Assembly (NCBI GenBank): GCA_020636445.1
Contig: JACJXV010000028.1
Location: 1 to 53,055, forward strand
Origin: Lewinellaceae bacterium
GTDB lineage: Bacteria; Bacteroidota; Bacteroidia; Chitinophagales; Saprospiraceae
Length of the DNA: 53,055 nucleotides
Direction: 5' to 3'
Under the pieces are notes generated by a model, which was given only the letters and a program-made list of their open reading frames with translations, was not told the origin of the DNA and searched no databases. The position numbers and the translations under genes are program-made. Shown here one piece after another: positions 9,579 to 18,510 of this stretch (within the stretch, counting starts at the first letter, position 1; each line of letters starts with the position of its first letter).

Positions 9579-9680
9579 TACGATAACTAAACTTTCAAAG
9601 TTTAGCTATCGTAGCCTTATGTTGATCCGAAGATCACAAGGTTTAGCCCTGTTCGGGAGCCTGAAGAGTCCCGAGAACAA
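9579..9680. repeat. Composite palindromic repeat, right copy
   Basis: A 35-bp palindrome (9579-9613; arms TACGATA and TATCGTA outside, CTAAACTTT and AAAGTTTAG inside, one mismatched pair) is followed by GATCCGAAGATC (9624-9635), AAGGTT and an imperfect hairpin GTTCGGGA..TCCCGAGAAC (9651-9678). Module order and orientation match the left copy at 8502-8702. Confidence 0.65.
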
Positions 9681-9705
9681 GGAGGAAAAGGAGACTACCT
9701 GGTTT

Positions 9706-10491
9706 TTAGCGAAACAGCTTACGCCCCCAAATCAGAATTTGGAAACCATAGGTGCTGAGCCAAAACCCTAGTGCGGCAAAGGAAAGCACGCCGAGGGCTG
9801 CATACCAATTCAATGAGCGAAGATTGCGTTGGAGGAACTCGTAACTGATAAAGTCACTCAGCACAAAAACAGCGTGAATGGCGAAGAGTATCAGGAGAAC
9901 CTGCAATAGTTTTTCGCAGTAAATAACCAGGCGCATTTCACCCCGGGAATGGGTCGAACGCCGCCGCCTGCGAACATACCGGTACGCAAAATAAAGGTAA
10001 GCCGGAAAGGTCGTCAGGTATAGCAGCGTTTCAGCAGCCCCGTAAAAGGGGTTGAAAAAGCGCCGGTCCCAGGTGATTTTTACCTCGGGTGACTGCAAAA
10101 ACAAAACAAGAAAGAACAGGAACTGTCCGGTCGGCAGAATGAAATGCTTGGCATCGGTCCAGCGCAGCCGGTAGGCTGGGTACATACTCAATTTGACGTA
10201 AAAGAATAAAAAAACCGGCAAGGCCAATGTGAAGTAGATAGGTAAAAACCGCCAGGGTGGGAAGTGGGAGAAAAAACCACTGATGACCAGCAGGTAATGC
10301 AGTAAGGTGAATCCAAAGGTTAGCAATAGCCCGCCATAGAAGGCATTAGCCCGCCGTTCACCAGATTGCTTTAAAAAGAAGAGGCCTCCTACGCCAAGCG
10401 CCTGGGCAACTCCCGCACCCAGGATTACCAGTAAAGCAATAAAATAATAACTAAACGTACTAGTCCATTCGAACAGATGGCCAAGCCCCAT
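9706..10491 (-). CDS. Seven-helix membrane protein, sensor-like, unknown function
   Basis: The 261-residue protein has about seven hydrophobic helices spread over its whole length, with a strongly basic loop RRRRRSTHSRGEMR between helices 5 and 6. The architecture (7TM with FLFFYVKLSMYP, later SLNWYAALGVLSF) resembles the membrane half of Bacteroidota AraC-type regulators, but the DNA-binding domain is absent: the reading frame stops right after the last helix. It may be a stand-alone membrane sensor or a truncated regulator. No partner gene is obvious. Confidence 0.55.
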   Translation of the reverse strand: MGLGHLFEWTSTFSYYFIALLVILGAGVAQALGVGGLFFLKQSGERRANAFYGGLLLTFGFTLLHYLLVISGFFSHFPPWRFLPIYFTLALPVFLFFYVKLSMYPAYRLRWTDAKHFILPTGQFLFFLVLFLQSPEVKITWDRRFFNPFYGAAETLLYLTTFPAYLYFAYRYVRRRRRSTHSRGEMRLVIYCEKLLQVLLILFAIHAVFVLSDFISYEFLQRNLRSLNWYAALGVLSFAALGFWLSTYGFQILIWGRKLFR

Positions 10492-10651
10492 GGTATAGCG
10501 ATTTCGCCACTAAGTTACGAAAGCCTCATGTATCATGCTTGTTGCCAGACATGGGCAATGCGAAAAATCACTAGCGGTTACGACAATCCCCACTGGTGTA
10601 TTTCAAAATCCTTCACTAGCTTGCGAGCGCAAAGCCAAAACTTATCATTAC

Positions 10652-11944
10652 ATGAATACTACGAAAAGATATACCCCGGTATCTGCGGCGGAGGCCGTTT
10701 CAGTTGTCCAGTCGGGTGATCGCCTCTTTATGCACACTGCTGCGGCGGCCCCGCAGGTTTTATCCCAAGCGCTGGCGGATCGTTTTGAAGAGCTGCGGGA
10801 TGTGGAAATTTATCAAATGCATACGGAGGGAACAGCACCTTATGCCGATCCGCGTTGCCATGAAGCATTCCGGGTGAAAAGCTTGTTTACGGGAGCTAAC
10901 GTGCGTCGGGCCATCCAGGAAGGGCGAGCCGATTTTATTCCGGTTTTTTTTAGTGATATTCCCCGGCTTTTCCGCCGGAGGATAATTGATTTGGATGTAG
11001 CGGTCCTACAGGTGTCACCTCCCGACCGGAGTGGCTATTGTACGCTGGGGGTGTCGGTGGATACTTCCCTGGCTGCCGCACAATCAGCCCGTAAGATCAT
11101 TGCGGAAATCAATCCGAATATGCCGCGTACCCATGGCGATGGGAATATCCACATCAGCAAATTCGACTATGTTGTCGAAGTGGATTACCCCTTGCCAACG
11201 CTGGAGTTGCCACCCCCGGACGCGATTGAAACCCGTATTGGGCAATATGTGGCCAGCCTGGTCGAAGATGGCTCCACCCTGCAAATGGGGATTGGTGCTA
11301 TTCCGAATGCCGCATTGGCGGCTATGGCTAATCACAAGCGATTGGGCATTCACACCGAAATGTTCTCGGATGGTGTCCTCCCGTTGATTGAAAGTGGGGT
11401 GGTGACCAACGAACACAAAACCAAGCACCGGGGCTATGTAGTAACGGGCTTCATGATCGGCTCCCAAAAGCTTTATGACTACGTCAATGACAACCCGCTG
11501 ATTCGGGTGCTGGATATCATGTACGTAAATGATACGGCAGTGATTCGCAAGCTACCAAAGGTGACTGCGATCAACAGCGCTATCGAGGTGGATTTGAGTG
11601 GTCAGGTTTGTGCCGATTCCATTGGTACCCGCATTTATTCCGGTGTAGGGGGCCAGATGGACTTTATTCGGGGTGCTGCGCTTTCTGAAGGCGGTAAACC
11701 GATTATTGCCCTGCCTTCGGTTACCGGACACGGGATCAGCCGTATTACCGGTATGCTTAAACCCGGAGCCGGTGTGGTTACGACCCGGGCTCACGTGCAA
11801 TATGTCGTTACGGAATACGGGGTTGCGGAATTATTTGGCCAAAGTATTCGCGACCGGGCCAGGGCACTGATCAATATTGCCCATCCCGATCACCGGGAAT
11901 CGCTGGAACGTGCCGCCTACGAAGTGTGGCGGGTGACTGTTTAG
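10652..11944 (+). CDS. Acetyl-CoA hydrolase/CoA-transferase (4-hydroxybutyrate CoA-transferase family)
   Basis: The 430-residue product (ATG at 10652; a longer frame has an unlikely N-terminus) shows both halves of a family I CoA-transferase: QSGDRLFMHTAAAAPQ at the N-terminus and GIGAIPNAALAAM plus the catalytic Glu in HTEMFSDGVLPL (about residue 236), then GGQMDFIRGAALSEGGK. Such enzymes move CoA between acetyl-CoA and short-chain acids through a glutamyl-CoA thioester, in the cytoplasm. Likely substrates are acetate, butyrate or 4-hydroxybutyrate; the sequence does not decide. Its 3' end overlaps the convergent glycosyltransferase gene by 4 bp. Confidence 0.88.
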   Translation: MNTTKRYTPVSAAEAVSVVQSGDRLFMHTAAAAPQVLSQALADRFEELRDVEIYQMHTEGTAPYADPRCHEAFRVKSLFTGANVRRAIQEGRADFIPVFFSDIPRLFRRRIIDLDVAVLQVSPPDRSGYCTLGVSVDTSLAAAQSARKIIAEINPNMPRTHGDGNIHISKFDYVVEVDYPLPTLELPPPDAIETRIGQYVASLVEDGSTLQMGIGAIPNAALAAMANHKRLGIHTEMFSDGVLPLIESGVVTNEHKTKHRGYVVTGFMIGSQKLYDYVNDNPLIRVLDIMYVNDTAVIRKLPKVTAINSAIEVDLSGQVCADSIGTRIYSGVGGQMDFIRGAALSEGGKPIIALPSVTGHGISRITGMLKPGAGVVTTRAHVQYVVTEYGVAELFGQSIRDRARALINIAHPDHRESLERAAYEVWRVTV

Positions 11945-12732
11945 CGCCGATGTGAATAATCATCCTGGAGCGGCCGGGCTAGTTGGCGCTGCTGCTCCAG
12001 GAGTTTTATCTCCCGAAGAAATACGTAGATGGCAGAACTGCCGGCGAGGGCCCAGCCATAGAATCCGTCGCGGAAGCCCCGGCGTAAGATGAGTTCCTGG
12101 AAAAAGCGGAAGGGGGGCTTCAGGAGTACCCGCGACCAATGACCACGTTTGCCGCGCTGGGCTAGTTCGTGCGCAGCCATGGTGCTGAGTTTATTCACCG
12201 TCAGCATGCGATCATGGAAGTCGGCATTGGTGCGATGATACAGGTAACCCTCCATGGAGCCGACACTGGCAGCGGGTAGCGGGATGAGTTCGTCATGGGT
12301 AGTTGAATCTCCCTGGCCCAGGCACCGACGGTCTCCGAGGCGTAATTTTATATCAGGATACCAGCCTCCGTAATACATCCAACGGCCCGCAATGCCATTA
12401 AGTCGCTTAAAGGTATACGCGTCAAACTGCCGGTGCTGTTTAGCGCCCAGGATCGCTTCCCGTAGTTCCCGGGATACCCACTCGTCGGCATCCAGTGCGA
12501 GGACAAAGTCGTGACTGGCCACTTCCAGGCAGAATTTTCGCTGTGCCCGGAAGTTTTCAAACGGATGATAAACAACCCTGGCTCCGGCCTGTGCAGCCAA
12601 TGCCGGCGTTTGATCTGTTGAATAGGAGTCGACGACAATAATTTCATCGGCAATCGGTTGGACACTACGGATACAGCGTTCGATATTATCCGCTTCGTTA
12701 AAGGTCATGATGACTACCGATAGGGCTTCCAT
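11941..12732 (-). CDS. Family 2 glycosyltransferase (WaaE/KdtX-like)
   Basis: The 263-residue protein has a GT-A nucleotide-sugar fold: SVVIMTFNEADNIERCI at the N-terminus, IIVVDSYSTDQT, and the metal-binding ALDADEWVS motif (about residue 80). C-terminal features (GGWYPDIKLRL, TTHDELI, LLKPPFRFFQELILRRG) match the LPS inner-core beta-1,4-glucosyltransferase-like branch. It probably adds a sugar to a lipid-linked glycan at the inner face of the membrane. It follows cysQ by 9 bp on the same strand, so the two are co-transcribed, and it overlaps the convergent CoA-transferase by 4 bp. Confidence 0.85.
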   Translation of the reverse strand: MEALSVVIMTFNEADNIERCIRSVQPIADEIIVVDSYSTDQTPALAAQAGARVVYHPFENFRAQRKFCLEVASHDFVLALDADEWVSRELREAILGAKQHRQFDAYTFKRLNGIAGRWMYYGGWYPDIKLRLGDRRCLGQGDSTTHDELIPLPAASVGSMEGYLYHRTNADFHDRMLTVNKLSTMAAHELAQRGKRGHWSRVLLKPPFRFFQELILRRGFRDGFYGWALAGSSAIYVFLREIKLLEQQRQLARPLQDDYSHRR

Positions 12733-12741
12733 AGGATACCT

Positions 12742-13545
12742 TTAGGGTTGGGGGATTGCCGACCGGTGACTATAGGCAATAAAATGGGGGTTGAGGAGAT
12801 TTTCCTTATTGTAGGCTAAATCATGCCCGGTAGAGGCCTCTACAACACAGCCACCGGCCTCTTCCAATACCATTTGTGCGGCACCCGTATCCCATTCCAT
12901 GGTAGGGGCTAAACGGGGATAAAGATCAGCCAGACCTCGGGCAAGCAACAGGAATTTCAAGGAACTACCGCGGGAAACTAAGGTAGGTTCCTGCAATTGA
13001 TCCACAAAAGCCTGGGTGGCCGGCGTCATGTGGGAGCGGGAACAAACCACCCGCAACCCGGAATCCTGTAGTGTAAAAGGCTTGGTTTGCAGTTGTTCCC
13101 GGGTGTTACCCTGCTCGAAAAAGGCTCCTTCGCTCCGAACAGCGGTGTACATTTCATCCAGCACCGGAGCGTACACCACGCCCAGTATAGGGCGGCCACC
13201 TTCGAGAAGGGCTATGTTAACGGTAAATTCACCGTTTCGTTTGACAAATTCTTTGGTTCCATCCAGGGGATCGACGAGCCAGCATTGCCCAAAAGATTTA
13301 CGTTGCGCGTAAGGAATGGCTTTGTTTTCTTCGGAAATAATCGGAATTTCCGGAGCGAGTTCCAATAATTGCTGGCAGATAAGCTGGTTAGCCTGCCGGT
13401 CGGCCAGGGTCAGAGGAGAGTTATCCGACTTCTGCTCTACCGCCCACTGGTCGGTTTGTGCATAGATTCGCAGGATTTCCGCACCGGCAGCCCGGGCAAT
13501 TTGTTTTACACTGTTGATATCAATCAAGGGTACGATTTTGGACAA
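12742..13545 (-). CDS. cysQ: 3'(2'),5'-bisphosphate nucleotidase CysQ
   Basis: The inositol monophosphatase-fold protein (267 residues) has the metal-binding WLVDPLDGTKEF motif (about residue 90), the upstream ISEEN motif supplying another acidic ligand, and WDTGAAQMVLEEAGG near the C-terminus. CysQ hydrolyses 3'-phosphoadenosine 5'-phosphate, a by-product of sulfate assimilation and sulfation, to AMP. The open frame begins with TTG at 13545; no in-frame ATG exists upstream, so the start is uncertain. It forms an operon with the glycosyltransferase and is divergent from galE (91 bp apart). Confidence 0.9.
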   Translation of the reverse strand: MSKIVPLIDINSVKQIARAAGAEILRIYAQTDQWAVEQKSDNSPLTLADRQANQLICQQLLELAPEIPIISEENKAIPYAQRKSFGQCWLVDPLDGTKEFVKRNGEFTVNIALLEGGRPILGVVYAPVLDEMYTAVRSEGAFFEQGNTREQLQTKPFTLQDSGLRVVCSRSHMTPATQAFVDQLQEPTLVSRGSSLKFLLLARGLADLYPRLAPTMEWDTGAAQMVLEEAGGCVVEASTGHDLAYNKENLLNPHFIAYSHRSAIPQP

Positions 13546-13636
13546 AAATGCGAAAGATTTATCTTTTTTTTAGAATAAAGGTATTTTTTACTTTTATTTG
13601 TAGAGAATCATCGCATTGCAAACCACATGATCAACT

Positions 13637-14653
13637 ATGGCAAAAATTCTGGTCACGGGAGGTTGCGGATATATCGGCAGCCACACCATCGTCGACTTAC
13701 TCGATAACGGTTTTTCCGTTATTTCCATCGACAATCTGGTAAATTCAACGGAAGCTTCGCTGGCGGGTGTCGAAGCGATCACGGGGGTAAAGGTTAAAAA
13801 TTACACGGTTGATCTATGCGACCGGCCTGCATTGGAAAAGGTGTTTAAGGAGCATCCTGATATTGCCGGTGTTATCCATTTTGCTGCGCTAAAGCTCGTG
13901 GGCGAATCGGTGCAGCAACCCTTGCGTTATTATAAGAATAATGTACTGGGTTTGCTCAACCTCCTGGAGTTAATGCAGGAAGCGGGAATCGCACCGTTGA
14001 TTTTTTCCTCCAGCTGTTCGGTTTATGGGAATGCTACGGAATTACCGGTAACGGAGGATACCCCGCGACTGGCAGCGGAATCACCGTATGCGCGGACCAA
14101 GCAAATGGGGGAGGATATCCTACAGGATATTGCCCGGGTGGATCCGTCCTTCAAGATTGTATTGCTGCGTTATTTCAACCCTGCCGGGGCGCATGAAAGC
14201 GCTTTACTGGGCGAGGCGCCTAGTAATCCTGCTTCCAATCTGGTTCCGGTCATAACAGAAGCGGCTGCGGGGAAACGCCCGGAGCTGGTTGTTTTTGGCA
14301 CGGATTACCCCACGCGCGATGGGAGTTGTATCCGCGATTATATTCACGTAATGGACCTGGCGGCAGCGCATACCCAGGCGCTGCAATACATCCTGGAAGG
14401 TCGTCAGGAGGCCAACTGTGAGATCTTTAACCTGGGAATTGGCGAAGGGGTCAGTGTACTGGAAGCGGTTGCCGCCTTTGAAAGGGTAGCCGGAGTGCGC
14501 CCACCCTACCGCCTGGGCCCTCGCCGGCCGGGTGATGTGGTCGCGATTTACGCCAACTATGCCCGGGCTGCCAATCGGTTGGGGTGGCAACCACGCCGTT
14601 CCATTGATGATATCATGCGAACGGCTTGGGCTTGGGAACAGGCCCGCAGCTGA
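13637..14653 (+). CDS. galE: UDP-glucose 4-epimerase GalE
   Basis: The 338-residue extended-SDR protein has the NAD-binding VTGGCGYIGSH motif at its N-terminus, the catalytic Ser region SSSCSVYGN and Tyr-Lys pair in SPYARTKQMGEDI (about residues 151-155), and the RYFNPAGAH loop that contacts the UDP-sugar. It interconverts UDP-glucose and UDP-galactose for glycan synthesis, in keeping with the adjacent glycosyltransferase. It is divergent from cysQ and its end is 11 bp from the end of the convergent serine hydrolase gene. Confidence 0.95.
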   Translation: MAKILVTGGCGYIGSHTIVDLLDNGFSVISIDNLVNSTEASLAGVEAITGVKVKNYTVDLCDRPALEKVFKEHPDIAGVIHFAALKLVGESVQQPLRYYKNNVLGLLNLLELMQEAGIAPLIFSSSCSVYGNATELPVTEDTPRLAAESPYARTKQMGEDILQDIARVDPSFKIVLLRYFNPAGAHESALLGEAPSNPASNLVPVITEAAAGKRPELVVFGTDYPTRDGSCIRDYIHVMDLAAAHTQALQYILEGRQEANCEIFNLGIGEGVSVLEAVAAFERVAGVRPPYRLGPRRPGDVVAIYANYARAANRLGWQPRRSIDDIMRTAWAWEQARS

Positions 14654-14664
14654 TTTTCAGGTGT

Positions 14665-16566
14665 TTATTTCGGAACGTTAATCGCATCGTAAAGGACCTG
14701 CTGTATCCGCGGCCGGATATTCATGTCATACAGCTTTCGGTTGAGACGGGTGGGGTTCACCCGGTTCGAGAAAAAGATGTACAGTAATTGCTGATCGGGA
14801 TCTACCCAGGTTAGGGTTCCTGTGTAACCGGTATGGCCAAAACTGTTGGGACTAGCATCGCGGGCTACCGAACTGCGTGCCGGATCGTAGGTTACCAGGG
14901 GTTTGTCGAAGCCTAAGCCGCGGTAATTATCAGGGCAATACTGGCAACGGGAAAACTCTTTCAGCGCCTCTTCCGCAATCAGCCGTTCCCCGCCGTAGGT
15001 ACCTCCGTTCATGTACATTTGCATCAGTTTGGCCAGGTCATTGGCCGAGCCAAACAAACCGGCGTGCCCTGAAACGCCACCCAGCATGGAGGCTCCTTCA
15101 TCATGGACGGTACCGTGCAGTAATTTCATGCGAAAAAAAGTATCCCGTTCCGTTGGAATGATCCGCTCGGCAGGAAATTGGCGCAGGGGGTTAAAGGTCA
15201 TGGTGTAGGCACCCAGGGGGTGATAGAAATTTTTCTTGACATAAGGTTCAAAGGACTCGCCGGTATTTGCCTTCACCACGCGTGGCATCATGATGAAAAA
15301 AAAGTCGGAGTAAACATAACCCGGTTTGGCATTAAGCGGCGACTTGTACATCGCTTCATACATTTTATCGGCATAATTGCGGTGCATCCAGAGGTCATCG
15401 GTTACGTAAATCGGATATTGGCGGCTGGAATCGCGCTTAAAGGTATGGCTCCTGAAGCGATAGTCGTTATTGCGATTACCATCCCAGTTTTTCTGCCAGG
15501 GATAACGGCTATTTCCCCGCAGCGTTCCCCGCCAGAAAGGGATCCAGGCCATAAGCCGGGCCTGGTGGGTGAGAATATCGCGCATCTTCAGGTCTGCTTT
15601 GTTGCTGTTGCGCACTTCGGGAAGGTAATTGACCAGCGGGGCATCGAGGTTGAGGCGATTTTCACCGTACCATTTCATCAGTACCGGGAGGCTGCTGCTG
15701 ATTTTGGTGACGGAAGCAAAATCGTAAATATCGGTCGTGGTAACTGGCTGCTTATCCTCGTAAGTATGGTATCCAAACGCCTGATGGTAAACGATTTTGC
15801 CATTTTTGGCTACGAGTACCTGTGCTCCTGGATAGGCCCTGGCATCCAGGCCTTCTGCTACCAGTGCGGCAATGCTATCGCGAAGCAACTGGCTGTTCAT
15901 TCCCACCCATTCCGGGGGTGCAAAGCCGAGGCGGTTGGCTGCTGCACTGGGGATACCGCTCCCCGCAGGAAAAGAAGCGCTTAGTTCCCGGGCGGTGCGG
16001 CTGTTTGTTTCCACTCCGCCAAAGATTAATTGGGCAGCGAGGGACTGCCCCCAATCGGCATATGTACTGCTTATCAGTACGGGGGCCAGCTCCAGGGCGG
16101 GCAACTGACGAAGCCCCTTTACGCCTCCGAAAAACACTACTGCACAAGGGCGACTGGCAATTAATTTTTCGATGAAAAAGTGGTCAAATAAAAAGGAAGG
16201 CGGAGTAGTCGCAGTGGGCTCGTCCCCAACGCCGATGATAAAAAAGTTGTAGATGCGTGCTTGTTCATCGACCCAGGTCTGGGCTTCAGCGGCAGAGGCA
16301 TAGGCCGGGGGAGTAAGGGGGGTGATCCAGGTGTAGCGCCCCAAGATATCCGCAAAACGGTCCAGGGGTGTTTTGCCACTGACAAATAGCCCCACCCGGA
16401 GAGTATCGAGGCGTTGAAGCGGAATACGGGATTGCTCGTTTTGCAGCAATACTAATTCCTTCAATGCATGGTGATAGGCAGTGGTGTCCGTAGCTTGTGC
16501 GCTTAAGGAGCAAGTGCTAATCAGGATTAACAGGCAGCAAAAAAGCAGGTTCGTTTGGCGGCGCAT
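14665..16566 (-). CDS. Exported serine hydrolase (class C beta-lactamase fold) with N-terminal GH3 C-terminal-like domain
   Basis: From ATG 16566 the 633-residue product has a signal peptide (MRRQTNLLFCCLLIL, ending near LSAQA). Residues about 30-215 (LVLLQNEQSRIPLQRLDTLRV, then ILGRYTWITPL) resemble the C-terminal sandwich domain of GH3 N-acetylglucosaminidases. The rest is a serine hydrolase with the SxxK motif in FASVTKISSSL (near residue 288) and the late HTGYTGTLTWVDP. Bacteroidota have long GH3-N/GH3-C/serine-hydrolase fusions; here the GH3 catalytic barrel is absent. It probably acts on cell-wall peptides in the periplasm. It is divergent from the PBP4 gene with 57 bp between starts. 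Confidence 0.8.
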   Translation of the reverse strand: MRRQTNLLFCCLLILISTCSLSAQATDTTAYHHALKELVLLQNEQSRIPLQRLDTLRVGLFVSGKTPLDRFADILGRYTWITPLTPPAYASAAEAQTWVDEQARIYNFFIIGVGDEPTATTPPSFLFDHFFIEKLIASRPCAVVFFGGVKGLRQLPALELAPVLISSTYADWGQSLAAQLIFGGVETNSRTARELSASFPAGSGIPSAAANRLGFAPPEWVGMNSQLLRDSIAALVAEGLDARAYPGAQVLVAKNGKIVYHQAFGYHTYEDKQPVTTTDIYDFASVTKISSSLPVLMKWYGENRLNLDAPLVNYLPEVRNSNKADLKMRDILTHQARLMAWIPFWRGTLRGNSRYPWQKNWDGNRNNDYRFRSHTFKRDSSRQYPIYVTDDLWMHRNYADKMYEAMYKSPLNAKPGYVYSDFFFIMMPRVVKANTGESFEPYVKKNFYHPLGAYTMTFNPLRQFPAERIIPTERDTFFRMKLLHGTVHDEGASMLGGVSGHAGLFGSANDLAKLMQMYMNGGTYGGERLIAEEALKEFSRCQYCPDNYRGLGFDKPLVTYDPARSSVARDASPNSFGHTGYTGTLTWVDPDQQLLYIFFSNRVNPTRLNRKLYDMNIRPRIQQVLYDAINVPK

Positions 16567-16623
16567 AGGGCTTTGCTTATTTTTCCGAAGGATTGGATTC
16601 ATATTCCCATTAAAAAGAAAACC

Positions 16624-17973
16624 ATGATTCGTGTTCTTGCCAGTAAATTATTAAAAATCCTGCTTTTCCCAGTACTTTTCCTGGTAACGGCCGGGGTGCT
16701 TGCTCAACCTTTAACGAAGGCGCAACTTCAGAAGCTGGATGCACTGGTGAAAGAGTCGCCAGTGTTTTCCCGCAGTTTCACGGGCTTTGCCTTGTTTGAT
16801 CCGGTGGGCGGGCAAACCTTGTACGCCAAGGATGCGGATAAATATTTTACGCCGGCGTCCAATACCAAACTGTTTACCTTCTATACCGCTTTGCGCGTAT
16901 TGGGGGATAGCATGCCTGTTTTACGGTATGCGTACCAGGATGGGATGTTGATCTTTCAGGGTACGGGAAACCCGATGTTGCTTCATCCTGACTTTCCAGA
17001 CCAGTCGCAGGCGTTACCTTTTTTACAGACTGCTACCCAGCCTTTAGCCTTTTCCGGGGCGAATTTCAAAACGGATCATTTTGGCCCGGGGTGGTCCTGG
17101 GCTGATTATCGCTATAGTTATCAGGTGGAGCGAAGTGCTTTACCCCTGTATGGCAATTTCCTGAAAGTTTTTCGTGACAGCTTATATCCCAATCTGGGTA
17201 CTCACCCCGACTATTTCCAGCCCTGGCTGCGATTTGATGCGCAGCTGGACGGGGACCGTCCCCGGGTGTTACGGGAGGAAACCGGCGACCGGATGGCGTA
17301 CAACCAGGCAGCCGTCCAACGCGATTTCAGGGTCGAAGTTCCTTTTAATTGGTCAGTTCCCCTGGCTGCTGCTTTATTAGCGGACACCTTACAACGTCCC
17401 GTCCTGCCACTGGAGTCACCGCTGGATAGTGGATTGCTCTGGACGACGCTTAAAGAACCGCTGCCCGACACCTTATTACGCCGTTTTTTGCAGGAGAGTG
17501 ACAATTTTATTGCTGAGCAATTATTGCTGATGTGTTCCCACCAACTCTTTGGCGAATTGGATCCTGAGCGGGTAATCGAATATGCTCAGGAGAAATTACT
17601 GGCGGATCTCCCCGACGAACCTATCTGGGTGGATGGTTCGGGATTGTCACGTTACAACCTCTTTACGCCCCGAACAATGGTCCGGCTATTACTGAAAATT
17701 TATCAGGAGGTACCCCGCGACCGCTTACTGGGGCTATTACCCGCTGGCGGGCAGTCGGGAACTATCGCGAATTGGTATGGAAGTATGGATGGTCCTTATC
17801 TTTTTGCCAAAACAGGGACGCTGGCCAATAAACATTGCCTGAGTGGGTACCTGGTCACCCGCAGTGGAAAAACCCTCATTTTTAGCTTCATGCATAATAA
17901 TTTTGTAGGTAGTTCTAACCCGCTTAAAGCAGAAATGGCTAAGGTATTGACGTGGCTGCGGGAAAATTATTAG
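16624..17973 (+). CDS. dacB: D-alanyl-D-alanine carboxypeptidase/endopeptidase, PBP4 (S13) family
   Basis: The 449-residue protein (ATG 16624, signal peptide to about residue 27, LAQ) carries all three penicillin-binding motifs: SxxK in TPASNTKLF (S79, K82), SxN in QESDNFIAEQ (near 292) and KTG in FAKTGTLANK (near 395). S13 enzymes cleave D-Ala-D-Ala ends and D-Ala-mDAP cross-links in the periplasm. Length is typical. The short divergent gap to the other murein-associated hydrolase suggests shared control. Confidence 0.92.
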   Translation: MIRVLASKLLKILLFPVLFLVTAGVLAQPLTKAQLQKLDALVKESPVFSRSFTGFALFDPVGGQTLYAKDADKYFTPASNTKLFTFYTALRVLGDSMPVLRYAYQDGMLIFQGTGNPMLLHPDFPDQSQALPFLQTATQPLAFSGANFKTDHFGPGWSWADYRYSYQVERSALPLYGNFLKVFRDSLYPNLGTHPDYFQPWLRFDAQLDGDRPRVLREETGDRMAYNQAAVQRDFRVEVPFNWSVPLAAALLADTLQRPVLPLESPLDSGLLWTTLKEPLPDTLLRRFLQESDNFIAEQLLLMCSHQLFGELDPERVIEYAQEKLLADLPDEPIWVDGSGLSRYNLFTPRTMVRLLLKIYQEVPRDRLLGLLPAGGQSGTIANWYGSMDGPYLFAKTGTLANKHCLSGYLVTRSGKTLIFSFMHNNFVGSSNPLKAEMAKVLTWLRENY

Positions 17974-18022
17974 TAGTTGTGGCAAAACAAGCCCGGAAAA
18001 CATAATCCTGAAGGGGAAGCGT

Positions 18023-18030
18023 TATCTTTG
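18023..18030 (+). promoter_or_regulatory. Putative -7 element (TATCTTTG) of META/threonine dehydratase operon
   Basis: TATCTTTG matches the Bacteroidota -7 consensus TAnnTTTG and lies 29 bp before the ATG at 18059, followed by a GGGAGG ribosome-binding stretch. No good -33 TTTG was found at the right spacing. Confidence 0.4.
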
Positions 18031-18058
18031 CAGCCTAAAGATTTAGGGAGGAAACCGT

Positions 18059-18505
18059 ATGTATTTAAAGAGAAACATAACCTGGGGTTGGATGGTAGTA
18101 GGCCTGGCCCTTTTACTCAGCGCTTGTAACGGTAATGATATCAAAGTGCTGGCTAGCCAGTACTGGGCCCTGGAAAAATTGGGTGATGAGCAGGCCTCCT
18201 CGTTCGAGACCCGACGGCCCATTAGCTTTCGGATATTTCCCGATCGGCAAATGATTATGGGATCGGCAGGGTGCAATCAACTGGGTGCTAAATATACGCT
18301 GGATAAAAAAGTATTAACCTTTCAATCCCCGGTGACGACCAAAATGTCCTGCCCGGCTATGGATGTGGAAGAGCGGTTTATCCAAATGTTATTGCAAGTA
18401 GATGGGTATATCCTGGAGGAAAGCCATTTGACACTACTGTCCCAGGGAAAAAAAGTTGCTCAGTTTACAGGAACGCCGGTGCCTGCCGGTGAAAAGACAA
18501 AATAA
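18059..18505 (+). CDS. META-domain lipoprotein (HslJ-like)
   Basis: The 148-residue product has a lipoprotein signal with lipobox LLSAC (Cys near residue 23). The mature part is a META domain: YWALEKLGDEQ at the start, GSAGCNQLGAKYTLD in the middle and TTKMSCPAMDVEERF toward the end, the same layout as heat-inducible HslJ. It is likely an outer-membrane or periplasm-facing lipoprotein; its molecular role is unknown for the family. The dehydratase-like gene starts 5 bp after its stop, so they are co-transcribed. Confidence 0.85.
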   Translation: MYLKRNITWGWMVVGLALLLSACNGNDIKVLASQYWALEKLGDEQASSFETRRPISFRIFPDRQMIMGSAGCNQLGAKYTLDKKVLTFQSPVTTKMSCPAMDVEERFIQMLLQVDGYILEESHLTLLSQGKKVAQFTGTPVPAGEKTK

Positions 18506-18510
18506 GCATA

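Noticed and set aside
15178..15984. Long plus-strand ORF inside the serine hydrolase gene
   Set aside because: Shadow frame of a gene with a clear SxxK motif and signal peptide on the minus strand.
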